Positions 8,703-19,351 of a DNA stretch of 42,357 nt are shown one piece after another. Position 1 is the stretch's first letter; each line of letters begins with the position of its first letter. Position numbers and translations under genes: made by a program. Origin of the DNA: an uncultured Rhodospirillales bacterium (GTDB lineage: Bacteria; Pseudomonadota; Alphaproteobacteria; Acetobacterales; Acetobacteraceae); NCBI GenBank assembly GCA_903873995.1, contig CAIQQQ010000382.1, positions 1-42,357 of the forward strand, written 5' to 3'. The notes beneath the pieces were generated by a model. That model was given only the letters and a program-made list of their open reading frames with translations, was not told the origin of the DNA and did not search any database.

Positions 8703-9872
8703 ATGGCGGACAGTGTGGGCAGGCCAAATCATGTCAAAACCGCAGCATCGAGCCCGGAGCCCAGCCCTCACACACGCAAGGTTTGGGATTTCGGTGTGCG
8801 AGGGTTTCACTGGCTTCTCGTTGTGGCGGTCGTAACAGCGGGGCTGACCGGTTTTTTCGGCGCTCGCAACGCGCTGGACATTCATCTGATCGCCGGCACC
8901 GCGATCGCCGCTCTGGTTGGATTTCGCGTCGTCTGGGGGGTGCTCGGCGGCGGCTTCGCACGCTTTTCCAGCTTCTTGTTCGCTCCCGCCACGATCATCG
9001 CCTATGCGCGCGGATTGCTGCGCGGCACCACGCGCCGATATCTCGGCCATAACCCGCTTGGCGGGCTGATGGTGTTCGCGCTGCTGGCGGTCCTGACGCT
9101 GATTGTCGTCTCGGGCGTGATTGCCCTTGGCGGCCAGGACAAGCAGGGCCCGTTGGCCTTCGTCACGCCGTTCGCGGTCGGCTGGTTCGTCCGCGGCGTC
9201 CATAAGTTGCTGGCACTGATGTTGGTCGGGATGGTGGCAGCACATCTCGCCGGCGTGCTTTATGAGAGCCGCCATGAGAACGAGAACCTGACAGCGGCGA
9301 TGCTGACGGGGCGCAAGCGCGACGAGCCCGGCGTCGCTGCGCAGACCGGTCAGGGCTCTTGGCGACTTGCATCGATCCTGCTGCTGCTCGGCGGCGTCGG
9401 GATCACCGCCGGCACGATTGGGCTCACGGCGCGCCCGGCACTCGGCGTGCCGACGGGCCCTCTCGACGGAGCTTATGCCCGGGAGTGCGGCGCCTGCCAT
9501 ATGGTCTATCACCCGAGCCTGATGCCGGCTTCGAGTTGGCAGGCGATCCTGGCCGATCTCGGCCATCATTTCGGCGAGGATGCCAGCCTGGATCCTGCCA
9601 TCACCGAGCAACTGCGCACCTACCTTACGGCCAACGCCGCCGAGCGATGGGACACGCTGCCGGCCGTAAAGTTTCGTCAAAGTATCGATCCGAAGGATTC
9701 GGTTCGTATCGACGCAACGGGCTTCTGGCGGCGGATCCACCACAACATCCCCGATGCGACCTTTACAAACCGGCTCGTCGGGGGGCGCGGCAATTGTAGC
9801 GCCTGTCACAGTGATGCCGCAGCCGCGCGTTTCGCCCCACAGAACATCGAAATACCCGAGGAGCTGCAATGA
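8703..9872 (+). CDS. Cytochrome b561 / C-terminal diheme cytochrome c fusion
   Basis: N-terminal HTRKVWDFGVRGFHWLLVV...HLIAGTAIAALVGFRVVWG with further TM helices; C-terminal CGACH and CSACH heme motifs and a DHC-like HFGEDASLDP. Confidence 0.9.
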   Translation: MADSVGRPNHVKTAASSPEPSPHTRKVWDFGVRGFHWLLVVAVVTAGLTGFFGARNALDIHLIAGTAIAALVGFRVVWGVLGGGFARFSSFLFAPATIIAYARGLLRGTTRRYLGHNPLGGLMVFALLAVLTLIVVSGVIALGGQDKQGPLAFVTPFAVGWFVRGVHKLLALMLVGMVAAHLAGVLYESRHENENLTAAMLTGRKRDEPGVAAQTGQGSWRLASILLLLGGVGITAGTIGLTARPALGVPTGPLDGAYARECGACHMVYHPSLMPASSWQAILADLGHHFGEDASLDPAITEQLRTYLTANAAERWDTLPAVKFRQSIDPKDSVRIDATGFWRRIHHNIPDATFTNRLVGGRGNCSACHSDAAAARFAPQNIEIPEELQ

Positions 9873-10303
9873 TATCCTGTTCGCGCGCGACTGCCATCGC
9901 CGTCATTTTCACAATGGTCACGGCCGGACCAGGGGGAGCCCAAAGCCTGCCTTCGGCGCGGAAGGCCATCCTCGATGGTTACGCGGCCGCGGCCAAGCAG
10001 AGTGATCCCGGGTTTCATGGGTTTTCCGCAGCCGCCGGGCAGGCCTTCTTTCTCGCCCATCCCGGCGTCAGCCAACCCGAGACGCCGTCCTGTTCGGCGT
10101 GTCACACCACCTCACCGCTGAATGCCGGGCGGACGCGGGCCGGCAAGGATATCGCACCGATGGCGGTGTCGCGCACACCGAACCGCTTCACCGACTTTAC
10201 GAAGGTGGAGCGCTGGTTCACCCGCAACTGCCGCACCGTCTATGGGCGCCTGTGCACGCCTCAAGAAAAAGGTAACTTCATTACTTTCATGGAAAGCCTA
10301 TGA
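9869..10303 (+). CDS. SHP-type (DUF1924) monoheme cytochrome c
   Basis: ...FSAAAGQAFFLAHPG...PSCSACHTTSPLNAGRTRAGKDIAPMAVSRTPNRFTDFTKVERWFTRNCRTVYGRLCTPQEKGNFITFM; ATGA overlap with the upstream gene. Confidence 0.9.
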   Translation: MISCSRATAIAVIFTMVTAGPGGAQSLPSARKAILDGYAAAAKQSDPGFHGFSAAAGQAFFLAHPGVSQPETPSCSACHTTSPLNAGRTRAGKDIAPMAVSRTPNRFTDFTKVERWFTRNCRTVYGRLCTPQEKGNFITFMESL

Positions 10304-10812
10304 GCGCGCGGTTGGTTCGGTTCGGCTTGCTGGCACTGCTGGGTGTCGGAATGCCGGCCGCCTGCAGCCTGGCCGAAGACGGCCCGGAGGTGGCGGTGGC
10401 GATACCGGCCGCCGCGACTGCAGCGACCTCGGGTGAGGCGACGATGGCCAAGGAGTGCAGCGCCTGCCACATCGCCTATGACCCCCGCTTTTTGCCGTCT
10501 CGCTCATGGGTCGCGCTTATGGCACGCCTGCCTTCGCATTTTGGCGAGGATGCCAGCCTCGATCCATCCAGCACGATGGCGATCAAGGGGTATCTGACCG
10601 CGCATGCCGCGGACAGCCGGTATGGCAGCTCAGAGATGTTGCGCGGGTTGGCCAGCACCGACGTGCCTTTGCGGATCACCGATGCGCCCTGGTGGCGACG
10701 CCGGCATCGCTTCCTGGTGGCACGGGGAGAGGCGTCCAGCGGGGGGATCCGCGCCGCCGCGAAATGCCAGACCTGCCATGGCGCCAATGGGCGTATGACC
10801 GATGATGACTGA
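10300..10812 (+). CDS. Diheme cytochrome c (DHC)
   Basis: Two CXXCH motifs (CSACH, CQTCH) and HFGEDASLDPSSTMAIKGYLTAHAADS; paralogous to the C-terminal domain of 8703-9872. Confidence 0.9.
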   Translation: MSARLVRFGLLALLGVGMPAACSLAEDGPEVAVAIPAAATAATSGEATMAKECSACHIAYDPRFLPSRSWVALMARLPSHFGEDASLDPSSTMAIKGYLTAHAADSRYGSSEMLRGLASTDVPLRITDAPWWRRRHRFLVARGEASSGGIRAAAKCQTCHGANGRMTDDD

Positions 10813-10911
10813 CACGGCTCTTTGGGCTGATGCCAATCCTCAAGGTCGCCGGCTCAGCGCGATGGTATCCAGCCCGTCCGTGAAACTCTGTGCACGAGAG
10901 CGGGTTTTGGT

Positions 10912-11490
10912 ATGAGCCTGGCTGGGCTTGCGCTCTTCGTCGCGAAGTATGGTCTGATTTTGCTGCTCCCGCTTGCGGTCGTGGAAGGCCCGATCATTTC
11001 TGTGCTCGCCGGTGCACTGGCCGCCAACGGGGTTGTCCCGTGGTATGGCGCATTGCCTCTGCTGATCCTGGGCGACCTGATCGGCGATCTTCTTTACTAT
11101 GCAATCGGCCGGCTATCCGACAGCCGCCTGCATCGCCTTGCGCTGCGTCTTGGCGTTCCCGTCGACCGGGCCGAGGCGTTCACCGCCCGCGTGGCCATGC
11201 GGTCAACCCATATGCTGCTGATCGGCAAATGGACCCACGCGATCGGGGCCCTTGTGTTGATCGCAGCCGGCGCGGCTCGTGTCGACCTGGCGCGCTTCAT
11301 GGTCGTCAATCTCCTGGCGACAGTTCCGAAATCGACGGCGCTGTTCTTCGCCGGCAGCTATGCCGGCGCTCATCTCATGACGTCTGGGAACCGGCTCGGG
11401 CTTGGTGCGGTGGCATTGCTTGGTGTTGGCTTGGTTGCCGCCTATCTTGCACTGCGCCGACCGATGCAGACGGAGCCCCCGCAGGCATGA
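10912..11490 (+). CDS. DedA/SNARE-associated family membrane protein
   Basis: ...LLPLAVVEGPIISVLAGALAANGVVPWYGALPLLILGDLIGDLLYYAIGR..., ...GKWTHAIGALVLIAAGAARVDLARFMVVNLLATVPKS. Confidence 0.88.
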   Translation: MSLAGLALFVAKYGLILLLPLAVVEGPIISVLAGALAANGVVPWYGALPLLILGDLIGDLLYYAIGRLSDSRLHRLALRLGVPVDRAEAFTARVAMRSTHMLLIGKWTHAIGALVLIAAGAARVDLARFMVVNLLATVPKSTALFFAGSYAGAHLMTSGNRLGLGAVALLGVGLVAAYLALRRPMQTEPPQA

Positions 11491-12689
11491 AGATCGCGAT
11501 GTATACCGACCATTTCTATCCCGAGCTCGGCGGGATCCAGGATTCGGTGGCCCTCACCGCCCGCAGCCTCGGCGCCTGCGGTCACCAGATCGATATATTC
11601 GCCCCCCGCCACCCCGCTGCAGACTTCGCGAAAATCGGGCGGACAGCGGAGGCTCCCGATCTGGGCCACAACGTGAAAGTATATCGGCGTCTTTCGCTGC
11701 CCTTTGCCAGTTCCACCCAGCAGTCCCGTGCCGTCATTCCGTTGTTGACCTCGCTGTTTGCGGGCGTCGGGCGCCGTCGCCCCGATGTGATTCACAGCCA
11801 TTCATTCTTCGGTCTTGGGTTGGAAGCGTTGGCCATCGGGCACCTGCTGGGTGTGCCGGTGGTGGGCACGAACCACACCAACGTGCGGGGCTTCGGGCCC
11901 TATATTCCGGTCTCCATCGAAAAGGCGGTTGGCTGGGTGGCGTGGTATTACAATCGTTGTGCGGCGATCACAGCGCCATCGCGGTCGGTCTTCGAAGGGC
12001 TGGGCGCCGGGCGGATGCGCCACGTGCCGCATATCCTGTCCAATCCGATCGACACTGAGGTGTTCCACCCGCCGGGCGCCGCGAGCAGGCCCGCGACCCG
12101 GCGCAGCTTCGGTCTGACTGGCGCCGCGCGAGACGGCAAGTTGATCGTTTATGCCGGCAGGCTTGGGCGCGAGAAGAACATCGACATCGTTCTGCGCGCG
12201 CTGGCAGAGCCGGGCTGCCGCGCCACGATCGCGATTGCAGGGCATGGCGCCTATGAGCCGCAACTGCGGGCTCTCGCTGCCGGCCTCGGCATCACTCAGC
12301 GGGTGGTTTTTCTGGGCACCTTGGCGCCGCCGCGCCTCGCCGAGCTGTTCGGCGCCGCGGATCTGTTCACGATGATGAGCACCACGGAAACTCAGAGCAT
12401 GGCGACCCTGCAGGCAATGGCTTGCGGCCTGCCGGTGATTGCTTCGGCTGGTGGCGCGGTGGCAGAATATATCGACTCCGGCGCCGGACGCCTCGTGGAC
12501 CCACACGACGCGGGTGCCCTCGCAGCCACGATCGCCGAACTGCTAGCCGACACCGGCCTGTGCCGGCGATTGGGCTTAGCTGGCCGGGACGTGGCGCAGC
12601 GCCATTCCGTCCACAACGTCACCACCGCTTGGGAGGCGCTGTACCAGGGGCTTCTGCCGAAAGCCCGATTCGCATGGAGCAAAGCATGA
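11487..12689 (+). CDS. Glycosyltransferase family 4
   Basis: MKIAMYTDHFYPELGGIQDSVALTARSLGACGHQIDIFAPRHP...; YAGRLGREKNIDIVLRAL; ATLQAMACGLPVIASAGGAVAEYI. Confidence 0.92.
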   Translation: MKIAMYTDHFYPELGGIQDSVALTARSLGACGHQIDIFAPRHPAADFAKIGRTAEAPDLGHNVKVYRRLSLPFASSTQQSRAVIPLLTSLFAGVGRRRPDVIHSHSFFGLGLEALAIGHLLGVPVVGTNHTNVRGFGPYIPVSIEKAVGWVAWYYNRCAAITAPSRSVFEGLGAGRMRHVPHILSNPIDTEVFHPPGAASRPATRRSFGLTGAARDGKLIVYAGRLGREKNIDIVLRALAEPGCRATIAIAGHGAYEPQLRALAAGLGITQRVVFLGTLAPPRLAELFGAADLFTMMSTTETQSMATLQAMACGLPVIASAGGAVAEYIDSGAGRLVDPHDAGALAATIAELLADTGLCRRLGLAGRDVAQRHSVHNVTTAWEALYQGLLPKARFAWSKA

Positions 12690-13423
12690 AGCTCAGTTTC
12701 GTCGTCCCGGCCTACAACGAGGAAGCAAGGCTGGGCCGATGCGTTGCCGCCATCATCGCGCAGGTGGTGCAGTGCGGGTGTGACGCGCAGATCATTGTGG
12801 TCAACAACGCCAGCACAGACGGCACCGCCGCCGTGGCGGCATCCTTTCCCGGCGTCCTCGTGGTCGATGAACCACAGAAGGGCCTCTATCAGGCACGCCG
12901 CGCCGGACTTGCGATGGCCGATGGCGATCTTGTTGCCAATGTCGACGCCGATACCATCATAACCGACGGCTGGATCACCCGCACTCTTCAGGAATTCGCG
13001 GCCCACCCCAATCTCGTGGCGCTGAGCGGACCATACATCTATTATGATGTCTCGCCAGTTCTAAGGATTTTAGTAAAGGTTTTCTACGGCGGTGGCTATT
13101 TATGTTATCTAACGAACCGCTTTGTATTCAAGGTTGGCTCGATGATGCAGGGCGGCAATTTCATCGTCCGGCGCCTGGCTCTCGAATCGATCGGCGGCTT
13201 CAGCAAGGACTTCATCTTCTACGGCGAGGACACCGATCTGGCCCGGCGCCTGAGCGCCATCGGAGACGTGAAATTCACGTTCGCGTTGCCCGCGATGTCC
13301 TCAGGCCGCCGGCTGATCAGCGAGGGGCCTGTGAAGATCGCCCTGCGCTATGCGATGAATTTCGCTTGGGCTACATTCTTCCACAAGCCGTTCACCGAGA
13401 CGTGGATCGACATCCGAAACTGA
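12686..13423 (+). CDS. Glycosyltransferase family 2
   Basis: MKLSFVVPAYNEEARLGRCVAAI..., IIVVNNASTDGTAAVA, NVDADTIITDGWI, FYGEDTDLARRL. Confidence 0.92.
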   Translation: MKLSFVVPAYNEEARLGRCVAAIIAQVVQCGCDAQIIVVNNASTDGTAAVAASFPGVLVVDEPQKGLYQARRAGLAMADGDLVANVDADTIITDGWITRTLQEFAAHPNLVALSGPYIYYDVSPVLRILVKVFYGGGYLCYLTNRFVFKVGSMMQGGNFIVRRLALESIGGFSKDFIFYGEDTDLARRLSAIGDVKFTFALPAMSSGRRLISEGPVKIALRYAMNFAWATFFHKPFTETWIDIRN

Positions 13424-13437
13424 TCGGGAGGGGCCGG

Positions 13438-14112
13438 ATGCGACTTCTTGTGATCGAAGACGAACCCGATCTTCTTTCGCTCATGGGTCGTGCCTTCGAG
13501 CGTGGCGGATTTGTTGTGGATATCGCATCTGACCTCGCGCAGGCGGCTGAATGCCTGGCAATCGGACGTTACGACCTCCTGATCCTGGATCTCAATCTCC
13601 CAGACGGCGACGGGCTGTCGCTGCTCCGCCAGTTGCGCACACGCGGATCGCAGCTTCCCGTGCTCGTGCTGACCGCCCGGGACGGCGTCGAGGATCGTGT
13701 GACCGGCCTTGACACCGGAGCGGACGACTATCTCGTCAAGCCATTCCACATCACCGAGCTCAATGCCCGCATCCGCGCGCTGCTCCGGCGCCCAGACGCT
13801 GCGCTGGGGATCACTTTGGACCTCGGCAACCTGGTTCTCGACACCAAGAGCCGGCAGGTCGCCGCCAAGGCAGCGACGGTTGCGATGTCGGTACGCGAGG
13901 TCGCCCTTCTGGAGCTGCTGATGCGGCGACAGGGCGCCGTTGTGCCACGCGATCTGCTCGAGCAGGGGCTTTACAGCTTCGACAGCGAGCTCGGCTCCAA
14001 CGCCATGGAGGTTCTGGTCCACGAGGTTCGTCGCAAGCTGGCCGGCGCGGACCCGACCGTTTGCATCCACACGGTCCGAGGGGCCGGCTATCTGCTCGCC
14101 GACGGCGGATGA
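13438..14112 (+). CDS. OmpR-family response regulator
   Basis: MRLLVIEDEPDLLSLMGRAFERGG..., LDLNLPDGDGLSLL, KPFHITELNARI; winged helix EVLVHEVRRKLAGADPTVCIHTVRGAGYLL. Confidence 0.94.
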   Translation: MRLLVIEDEPDLLSLMGRAFERGGFVVDIASDLAQAAECLAIGRYDLLILDLNLPDGDGLSLLRQLRTRGSQLPVLVLTARDGVEDRVTGLDTGADDYLVKPFHITELNARIRALLRRPDAALGITLDLGNLVLDTKSRQVAAKAATVAMSVREVALLELLMRRQGAVVPRDLLEQGLYSFDSELGSNAMEVLVHEVRRKLAGADPTVCIHTVRGAGYLLADGG

Positions 14113-15512
14113 CAGCCGCCCCCGGCCGCCGTCCCTGGTCGCTGGCCGCCAGGCTCGGATGGCGCCTGGTGGCGGTTCTGATGGCTGCGATCGCGCTGGC
14201 TGCGGGAACGATCGCCTGGCGGGCCGTGTCGACGGTTCACGAACTGGACGATCAGGCACTGCAGAACCAGGCGCGGCTGCTCGTCGCCAGACTGCCGGCC
14301 GATGCCAAGGCCCCACTCTCAATTCCCGAAGATCTTGTGAACTCCTTTCGGGCTTCGGACGGCGACAATGTCTTCATGGTCTATCGCGGCGCCGAACTTG
14401 CCAGCACATCCGACCCGGCCGCTGCCGCACTGATAGCGCCTTTCCTCAAGCCCCGAAACGCAGATGGTTTCTTCCGTTTGCCGATGGTTCCCGGTCACAG
14501 GAACGGGATGATCGGCCTGACTGTGACCGATTGGCCCTGGCGGGTTGTGGTAATGCAGGGGCGCGAGCAGTCCTCGGTGCTGCTGGAGAGCTTGTCCGCC
14601 AACTTTATCACGGTCGGCTTCTTCTTGCTTTTGCCGATCGGCATCGTGGCCGTACTGGTCGCTGTCTTGACACTGCAGCGTGGGCTGCGGCCATTGCGCA
14701 GGGTCTCTGCCGCGGCGCTTCGTGTTGGCCCCACGCAGCCCGGCGCCAGATTGCCCCTGGCCGACCTGCCCAACGAGGTGTTTCCGTTGGTTCAGACTGT
14801 GAACGACGCGCTATCCCGGCTGGATCACGCCTTGATGGGCCAGCAGCGCTTCATGGCGGAGGCGGCGCATGCGCTTCGCACGCCGCTCGCTGTGCTGACT
14901 GCACGGCTGGATCTGATGGAGGATCGGCAGGATTTGGAGGGTCTGCGCCATGACGCAGACCGCATGGGGCGTTTGGTCGGTCAGTTGCTGCGCATGGCGC
15001 GGCTCGACGGCATGGAAACGGACGTAACGGCCGCCATCTCGCTTTATGCGATCGCCGCCGAGGCCATCTCGGCATTGGTTCCCATCGCGTTGCGAAAAGG
15101 AGTGGAAATCGCCCTGGCAGAGCAGGGCACTGCCGTGCCGCTGCGCGGCAACCATGGCGCATTGGTTCTGGCGGTGACCAACCTCGTCGAGAATGCACTG
15201 GCCTACGCGCCGAGTGGGACAGTGGTGGAGGTGGTCGTGGATCGTGCAGGCCGGATCACGGTCCTTGATGAGGGGCCAGGGGTTCCCACCGAGCAACGGG
15301 CGCGGATCTTCGAACGCTTCAACCGTGGACCTCACGCGAAGGAGGGCGGCGCTGGCCTGGGTTTGGCGATCGTGGCGGAGGTGGCCGTTGCGCATCACGG
15401 CTCGGTCCATGTCGAAGCGCGTCCCGGCGGCGGCAGCGCGTTCGTGTTGAGCGTTGGGCCGCCGCCGTCGAGGGATCGCGAAGCCTGGTCCGCCGTTCAC
15501 ACGGCCGAATGA
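14109..15512 (+). CDS. Sensor histidine kinase
   Basis: Overlaps the regulator stop (ATGA); H-box EAAHALRTPLAVL, N-box VTNLVENALAYAP, DEGPGVP, GAGLGLAIVAEVA. Confidence 0.93.
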   Translation: MTAAPGRRPWSLAARLGWRLVAVLMAAIALAAGTIAWRAVSTVHELDDQALQNQARLLVARLPADAKAPLSIPEDLVNSFRASDGDNVFMVYRGAELASTSDPAAAALIAPFLKPRNADGFFRLPMVPGHRNGMIGLTVTDWPWRVVVMQGREQSSVLLESLSANFITVGFFLLLPIGIVAVLVAVLTLQRGLRPLRRVSAAALRVGPTQPGARLPLADLPNEVFPLVQTVNDALSRLDHALMGQQRFMAEAAHALRTPLAVLTARLDLMEDRQDLEGLRHDADRMGRLVGQLLRMARLDGMETDVTAAISLYAIAAEAISALVPIALRKGVEIALAEQGTAVPLRGNHGALVLAVTNLVENALAYAPSGTVVEVVVDRAGRITVLDEGPGVPTEQRARIFERFNRGPHAKEGGAGLGLAIVAEVAVAHHGSVHVEARPGGGSAFVLSVGPPPSRDREAWSAVHTAE

Positions 15513-15589
15513 CCGACCGAGCCGCGGGAGTTCGAGGGGCGATCGACGCCGGTTTGATGGAGTCCGTGCTGCGCATATCCATGCCGTTA

Positions 15590-16096
15590 TCACGCCCGTT
15601 GCTCAACGCTCGGCCTCGGCCCAGCCCATGGCGGGCGACGCAGCCACGCGTAGAAACCCGCCTTCGATACGCCGAGCGCACGTGCCATCGCAGCAACTGG
15701 GAATGTGGCCTGGTTCGCGCTCATGACCCGGACGATCCGGATGGGAGCGTGCCGGTCTTGCGGGCAAACCAGGCCACGGATTTGAAAGCTCATCGCGCTC
15801 CAGACGGAGCTGCTTGTTGTCACGCTGCAGGCGCCCGAACTGCTCGCGGTCGGGCGCGGCAAGTGCAACAGTCGCATCCCATTGTCGGCCACCTTTCTGA
15901 CTGGATTTTGCCACCCAGGCGCGGATCGATTGGCCGGTCGGCCCAAACTCGCGGGCAAGATCGTCGGGGTCACGGCCAGCCAGAACGAGATCGACCAATT
16001 GGCAACGGAACTCAGGTGAAAGAGGCGGTCGGGAATTGGGCGTCGTTGGCATCTCTGGTGAGAGCTTCAGGGTGTCCACCAAACCGGGGCAATCCA
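15590..16096 (-). pseudogene. Truncated and frameshifted IS3-family insertion sequence
   Basis: Minus strand starts with a TGGATTGCCCCGGTTTGGTGGACA-type IS3 end; OrfA-like LSPEFRCQLVDLVLAGRDPDDLAREFGPTGQSIRAWV; then in another frame an OrfB start RIVRVMSANQATFPVAAMARALGVSKAGFYAWLRRPP, with no catalytic core. Confidence 0.75.
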
Positions 16097-16254
16097 AATT
16101 CCGATGTCATTCAAACGCAGGCTCTCAACGAGGTCCGCTGTTTCAAGGGCGGACCCCGGCTGATGACCGCGCCGTGGGAGGGCCCAGATCAGCTGGGCGG
16201 GTCACGCCAGGACTTGCTTGCAACACGCGTTAGTTCCCGGTGTGCTGCAATATT

Positions 16255-16899
16255 TCAGTTCCGCGCCGCCCAGTTGAGACCGCGACGCACGATTGTTGCC
16301 ATCTGCGGCACCTCGAACTCCTGGGCGACATGGCCGAGCGAGCTGTAGAACACGCGGCCACGGCCATAACGCCGTTTCCACACCACGGGCATCACGGTCC
16401 CATCGATCCATGCCGCGTGCTCGCCGTTGAAGGTCGTGGTCGCCAGTACCTCGTTGGAGGGGTCGACATGCATGTAATACTGCTCGGAATGATAGGGGAA
16501 GTCGGTGATGCCCGCCATGATCGGGTCGTTGGGCTGGGTAATATTGACGGTGTAGTCAATGATCTTGCCGGGATGTGCCACCCATTGCCCCCCCACCATG
16601 AACTGGTAGTTGGGCTCGTTGCGGAACGTGTCGCCCATCTGGCCATGAAATCCGCCAAGGCCCACGCCTGACAGCACGGCGGCTTCCAGGTTGCTGAGCT
16701 CCTCCTTCTCGATCGTGGACATGGTGATCACCGGCACGATGAGATCGAGATTGGCGAGCTGCGGATCAGCAAAGGCTTCTGTGGTGTTCTCCACCACAAC
16801 GTTGAAACCGTCCTCTTCCAGCATCCGCGCCACGATCTGCGCGCACGCCTCCGGCTCATGTCCGGCCCAGCCGCCCCAGACGATCAATGCCTGTTTCAT
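16255..16899 (-). CDS. ThuA-domain protein
   Basis: [43 protein letters not shown]..., [31 protein letters not shown]. Confidence 0.9.
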   Translation of the reverse strand: MKQALIVWGGWAGHEPEACAQIVARMLEEDGFNVVVENTTEAFADPQLANLDLIVPVITMSTIEKEELSNLEAAVLSGVGLGGFHGQMGDTFRNEPNYQFMVGGQWVAHPGKIIDYTVNITQPNDPIMAGITDFPYHSEQYYMHVDPSNEVLATTTFNGEHAAWIDGTVMPVVWKRRYGRGRVFYSSLGHVAQEFEVPQMATIVRRGLNWAARN

Positions 16900-16919
16900 G
16901 GTCGTGTTCCCTTTGGTTG

Positions 16920-18017
16920 TCAGTCGATGATGCCGAGCTCGTCGCGCGCCGGCAGGGCCGCCGGGCGCTCGCAACGGCTTTGCAGGTCGATGGCGCGGCG
17001 TTCGGCGCTGGAGATCAGGAATGCTTCCATCGCCTCCAGCACGTGGAAGGCCAGATCGCCGTTGCAGCGATGGGGGCGGTTGGCGCGGATCGCGCTCGCC
17101 ATGTCGGCAAGCCCGATGATGCGGTAATTGCCGTGGGCGAAGCCGTGGAAGGTCGGGATGTCCGTCCAGTCGGCGCGGCCGATGGCGGTTGAGACGGTGC
17201 CGCCGAAGCGGTTGGGGTCAGGCACGATCATCGAGCCGGCCTCGCCATACAGCTCGGTGTTGCCATGGCGGTGCTTCCACACGTCGAAGCTGGTGGTGAG
17301 GTTGATGACGGCGCCGTTCACGAAGGTCAGGATGCCGGTGAGGTGTGTGGGCGTCTCCACCCGCATCGTCTCGCCGGCTTTGGGGGCGCTGGAGATGGCG
17401 CGGCGGTCAAACCCCGTGGTCGCGCTGGCCATGACCGAGGCGATCGGCCCGAGCAGGTTTACGAGGTTGGTGAGGTAGTAAGGCCCCATGTCGAACAGCG
17501 GGCCGCCGCCGGCGAGGTAGTAGAATTGCGGGTCCGGATGCCAGTGCTCGTGGCCGTGATTCATCATGTGGGCGGTGCCGGACAGCACACGGCCGATCGC
17601 GCCGTCATCGAGCAGCTTGCGGGCGGTCTGGTGGGCGCCGCCGAGGAAGGTGTCGGGCGCGCTGCCGACCCTCAGACAGGCCTTGGCCGCGGCGTCCAAC
17701 ATCGGGCGCGCCTCCGCGGTACTGACCGCGAGCGGCTTTTCGCAATAGGCGTGCTTGCCGGCCGCAATCGAGGCCAGCGCGATCGGCACATGCGCCTGGG
17801 GCGTGGTGAGGTTGAGCACGATCTCGATCTCGGGATCGGCCAACAGAAACTCCACGCTGGTGGCGGTGTGGCCGAACTCGGCGGCGCGGGATTCGGCGCG
17901 GGACGGGTCGGCGTCGGCGAGCGATTTGATGCGGAGCTGGGGGAACAGCGGCGCTGCGCGCAGATAGGCGGCGCTGATATCGCCGCAGCCGATCAGGCCG
18001 ATGATGACGGGTTTCAT
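16920..18017 (-). CDS. Gfo/Idh/MocA-family oxidoreductase
   Basis: [25 protein letters not shown]..., [33 protein letters not shown]. Confidence 0.92.
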   Translation of the reverse strand: MKPVIIGLIGCGDISAAYLRAAPLFPQLRIKSLADADPSRAESRAAEFGHTATSVEFLLADPEIEIVLNLTTPQAHVPIALASIAAGKHAYCEKPLAVSTAEARPMLDAAAKACLRVGSAPDTFLGGAHQTARKLLDDGAIGRVLSGTAHMMNHGHEHWHPDPQFYYLAGGGPLFDMGPYYLTNLVNLLGPIASVMASATTGFDRRAISSAPKAGETMRVETPTHLTGILTFVNGAVINLTTSFDVWKHRHGNTELYGEAGSMIVPDPNRFGGTVSTAIGRADWTDIPTFHGFAHGNYRIIGLADMASAIRANRPHRCNGDLAFHVLEAMEAFLISSAERRAIDLQSRCERPAALPARDELGIID

Positions 18018-18036
18018 AACGGGCTCCGGGACGGGA

Positions 18037-19341
18037 TCAGACAAAGCGGTTGACCAGGTTTTCCAGATATTCCTGGGCGCCCGAGCGCGGCTGTGGCTCA
18101 CCGGTCACACTGGCAGCGATCTCGGCGAGCGTGGTCTGGCCGCGCAGCACATGGCTTCCTTCCGGCGTCGCCCAGCCGGCGTAGCGCGCATCGAGTGCGG
18201 CCTGCAGCGCACCGTTCTCGATGATGTTCGCGGCCGCGAGCAAGGCGCGGGCGCAGACATCCATGCCGCCGATATGCGCGTGCAGAAGATCGTCCGGATC
18301 GATCGACTGGCGGCGGATCTTGGCGTCGAAATTGAGGCCGCCGGTGCCAAGGCCGCCGGATTTCAGTACGTGCAAAAGTGCCAGCGTCACGTCCGGCACG
18401 CTGTTGGGGAACTGGTCGGTGTCCCAGCCGGATTGCGCGTCGCCGCGGTTGATGTCGAGCGAGCCGAGCACGCCCAGGGCGGCTGCCAGCGCCACCTCAT
18501 GCTCGAAGGAATGGCCCGCGAGTGTCGCGTGATTGGCCTCTATATTGAGCTTCACCTCGCTTTCCAGTCCGTAGCGGCGCAGGAAGCCGTAGACCGAGGC
18601 GACGTCGAAATCGTACTGGTGCTTGGTGGGCTCCTGCGGCTTCGGTTCGATCAGGATCGTGCCTTTGAAGCCGATGGCGTGCTTGTGCGCGACCACCAGG
18701 TTGAGGAAGCGGCCAAGCTGGTCGAGCTCCTGGCCGAGATCGGTGTTGAGCAGCGTCTCGTATCCCTCGCGCCCGCCCCACAGCACGTAGTTCTGGCCGC
18801 CGAGTCGGTGGGTGACCTCCATCGCGGCCTTCACCTGGGCGCAGGCATAGGCGAACACCGCCGGATCGGGGTTGGTCGCGGCACCCGCCATGTAGCGGCG
18901 GTGGGAGAACAGGTTGGCGGTGCCCCACAGCAGCTTCACCTTGGCGGTCTGCATCTTCTCGGCGAACAGATCGGCGATCGCGTGGAGATGGGCGTTGCTT
19001 TCGGCGAGCGTGGCCCCTTCCGGGGCGACGTCGCGGTCATGAAAGCAGAAGAACGGCACGTCCAGAAGGCGGAACAGCTCGAACGCCACCTCCGCCTTGG
19101 CGCGGGCCTGGGCCATCGGATCGCCGGGCTGGGCCCAGGGGCGCAGGAAGGTCTCGCCGCCGAACGGGTCGCCACCCGGCCAGACCAGCGAGTGCCAATA
19201 GGCGACGGCGAAGCGCAGATGCTGCTCCATCGTCTTGCCCAGAACCATCCGGTCCTTGTCGTAGAAGCGGAAGCTCAGCGGATCGGTGGAGCCGGGGCCT
19301 TCATAGCGGACGATGTCGGTGCGGCTGAAGAAACCGGTCAT
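18037..19341 (-). CDS. xylA: Xylose isomerase
   Basis: ...[48 protein letters not shown]..., [65 protein letters not shown]. Confidence 0.98.
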   Translation of the reverse strand: MTGFFSRTDIVRYEGPGSTDPLSFRFYDKDRMVLGKTMEQHLRFAVAYWHSLVWPGGDPFGGETFLRPWAQPGDPMAQARAKAEVAFELFRLLDVPFFCFHDRDVAPEGATLAESNAHLHAIADLFAEKMQTAKVKLLWGTANLFSHRRYMAGAATNPDPAVFAYACAQVKAAMEVTHRLGGQNYVLWGGREGYETLLNTDLGQELDQLGRFLNLVVAHKHAIGFKGTILIEPKPQEPTKHQYDFDVASVYGFLRRYGLESEVKLNIEANHATLAGHSFEHEVALAAALGVLGSLDINRGDAQSGWDTDQFPNSVPDVTLALLHVLKSGGLGTGGLNFDAKIRRQSIDPDDLLHAHIGGMDVCARALLAAANIIENGALQAALDARYAGWATPEGSHVLRGQTTLAEIAASVTGEPQPRSGAQEYLENLVNRFV

Positions 19342-19351
19342 GCCAAGGCTC

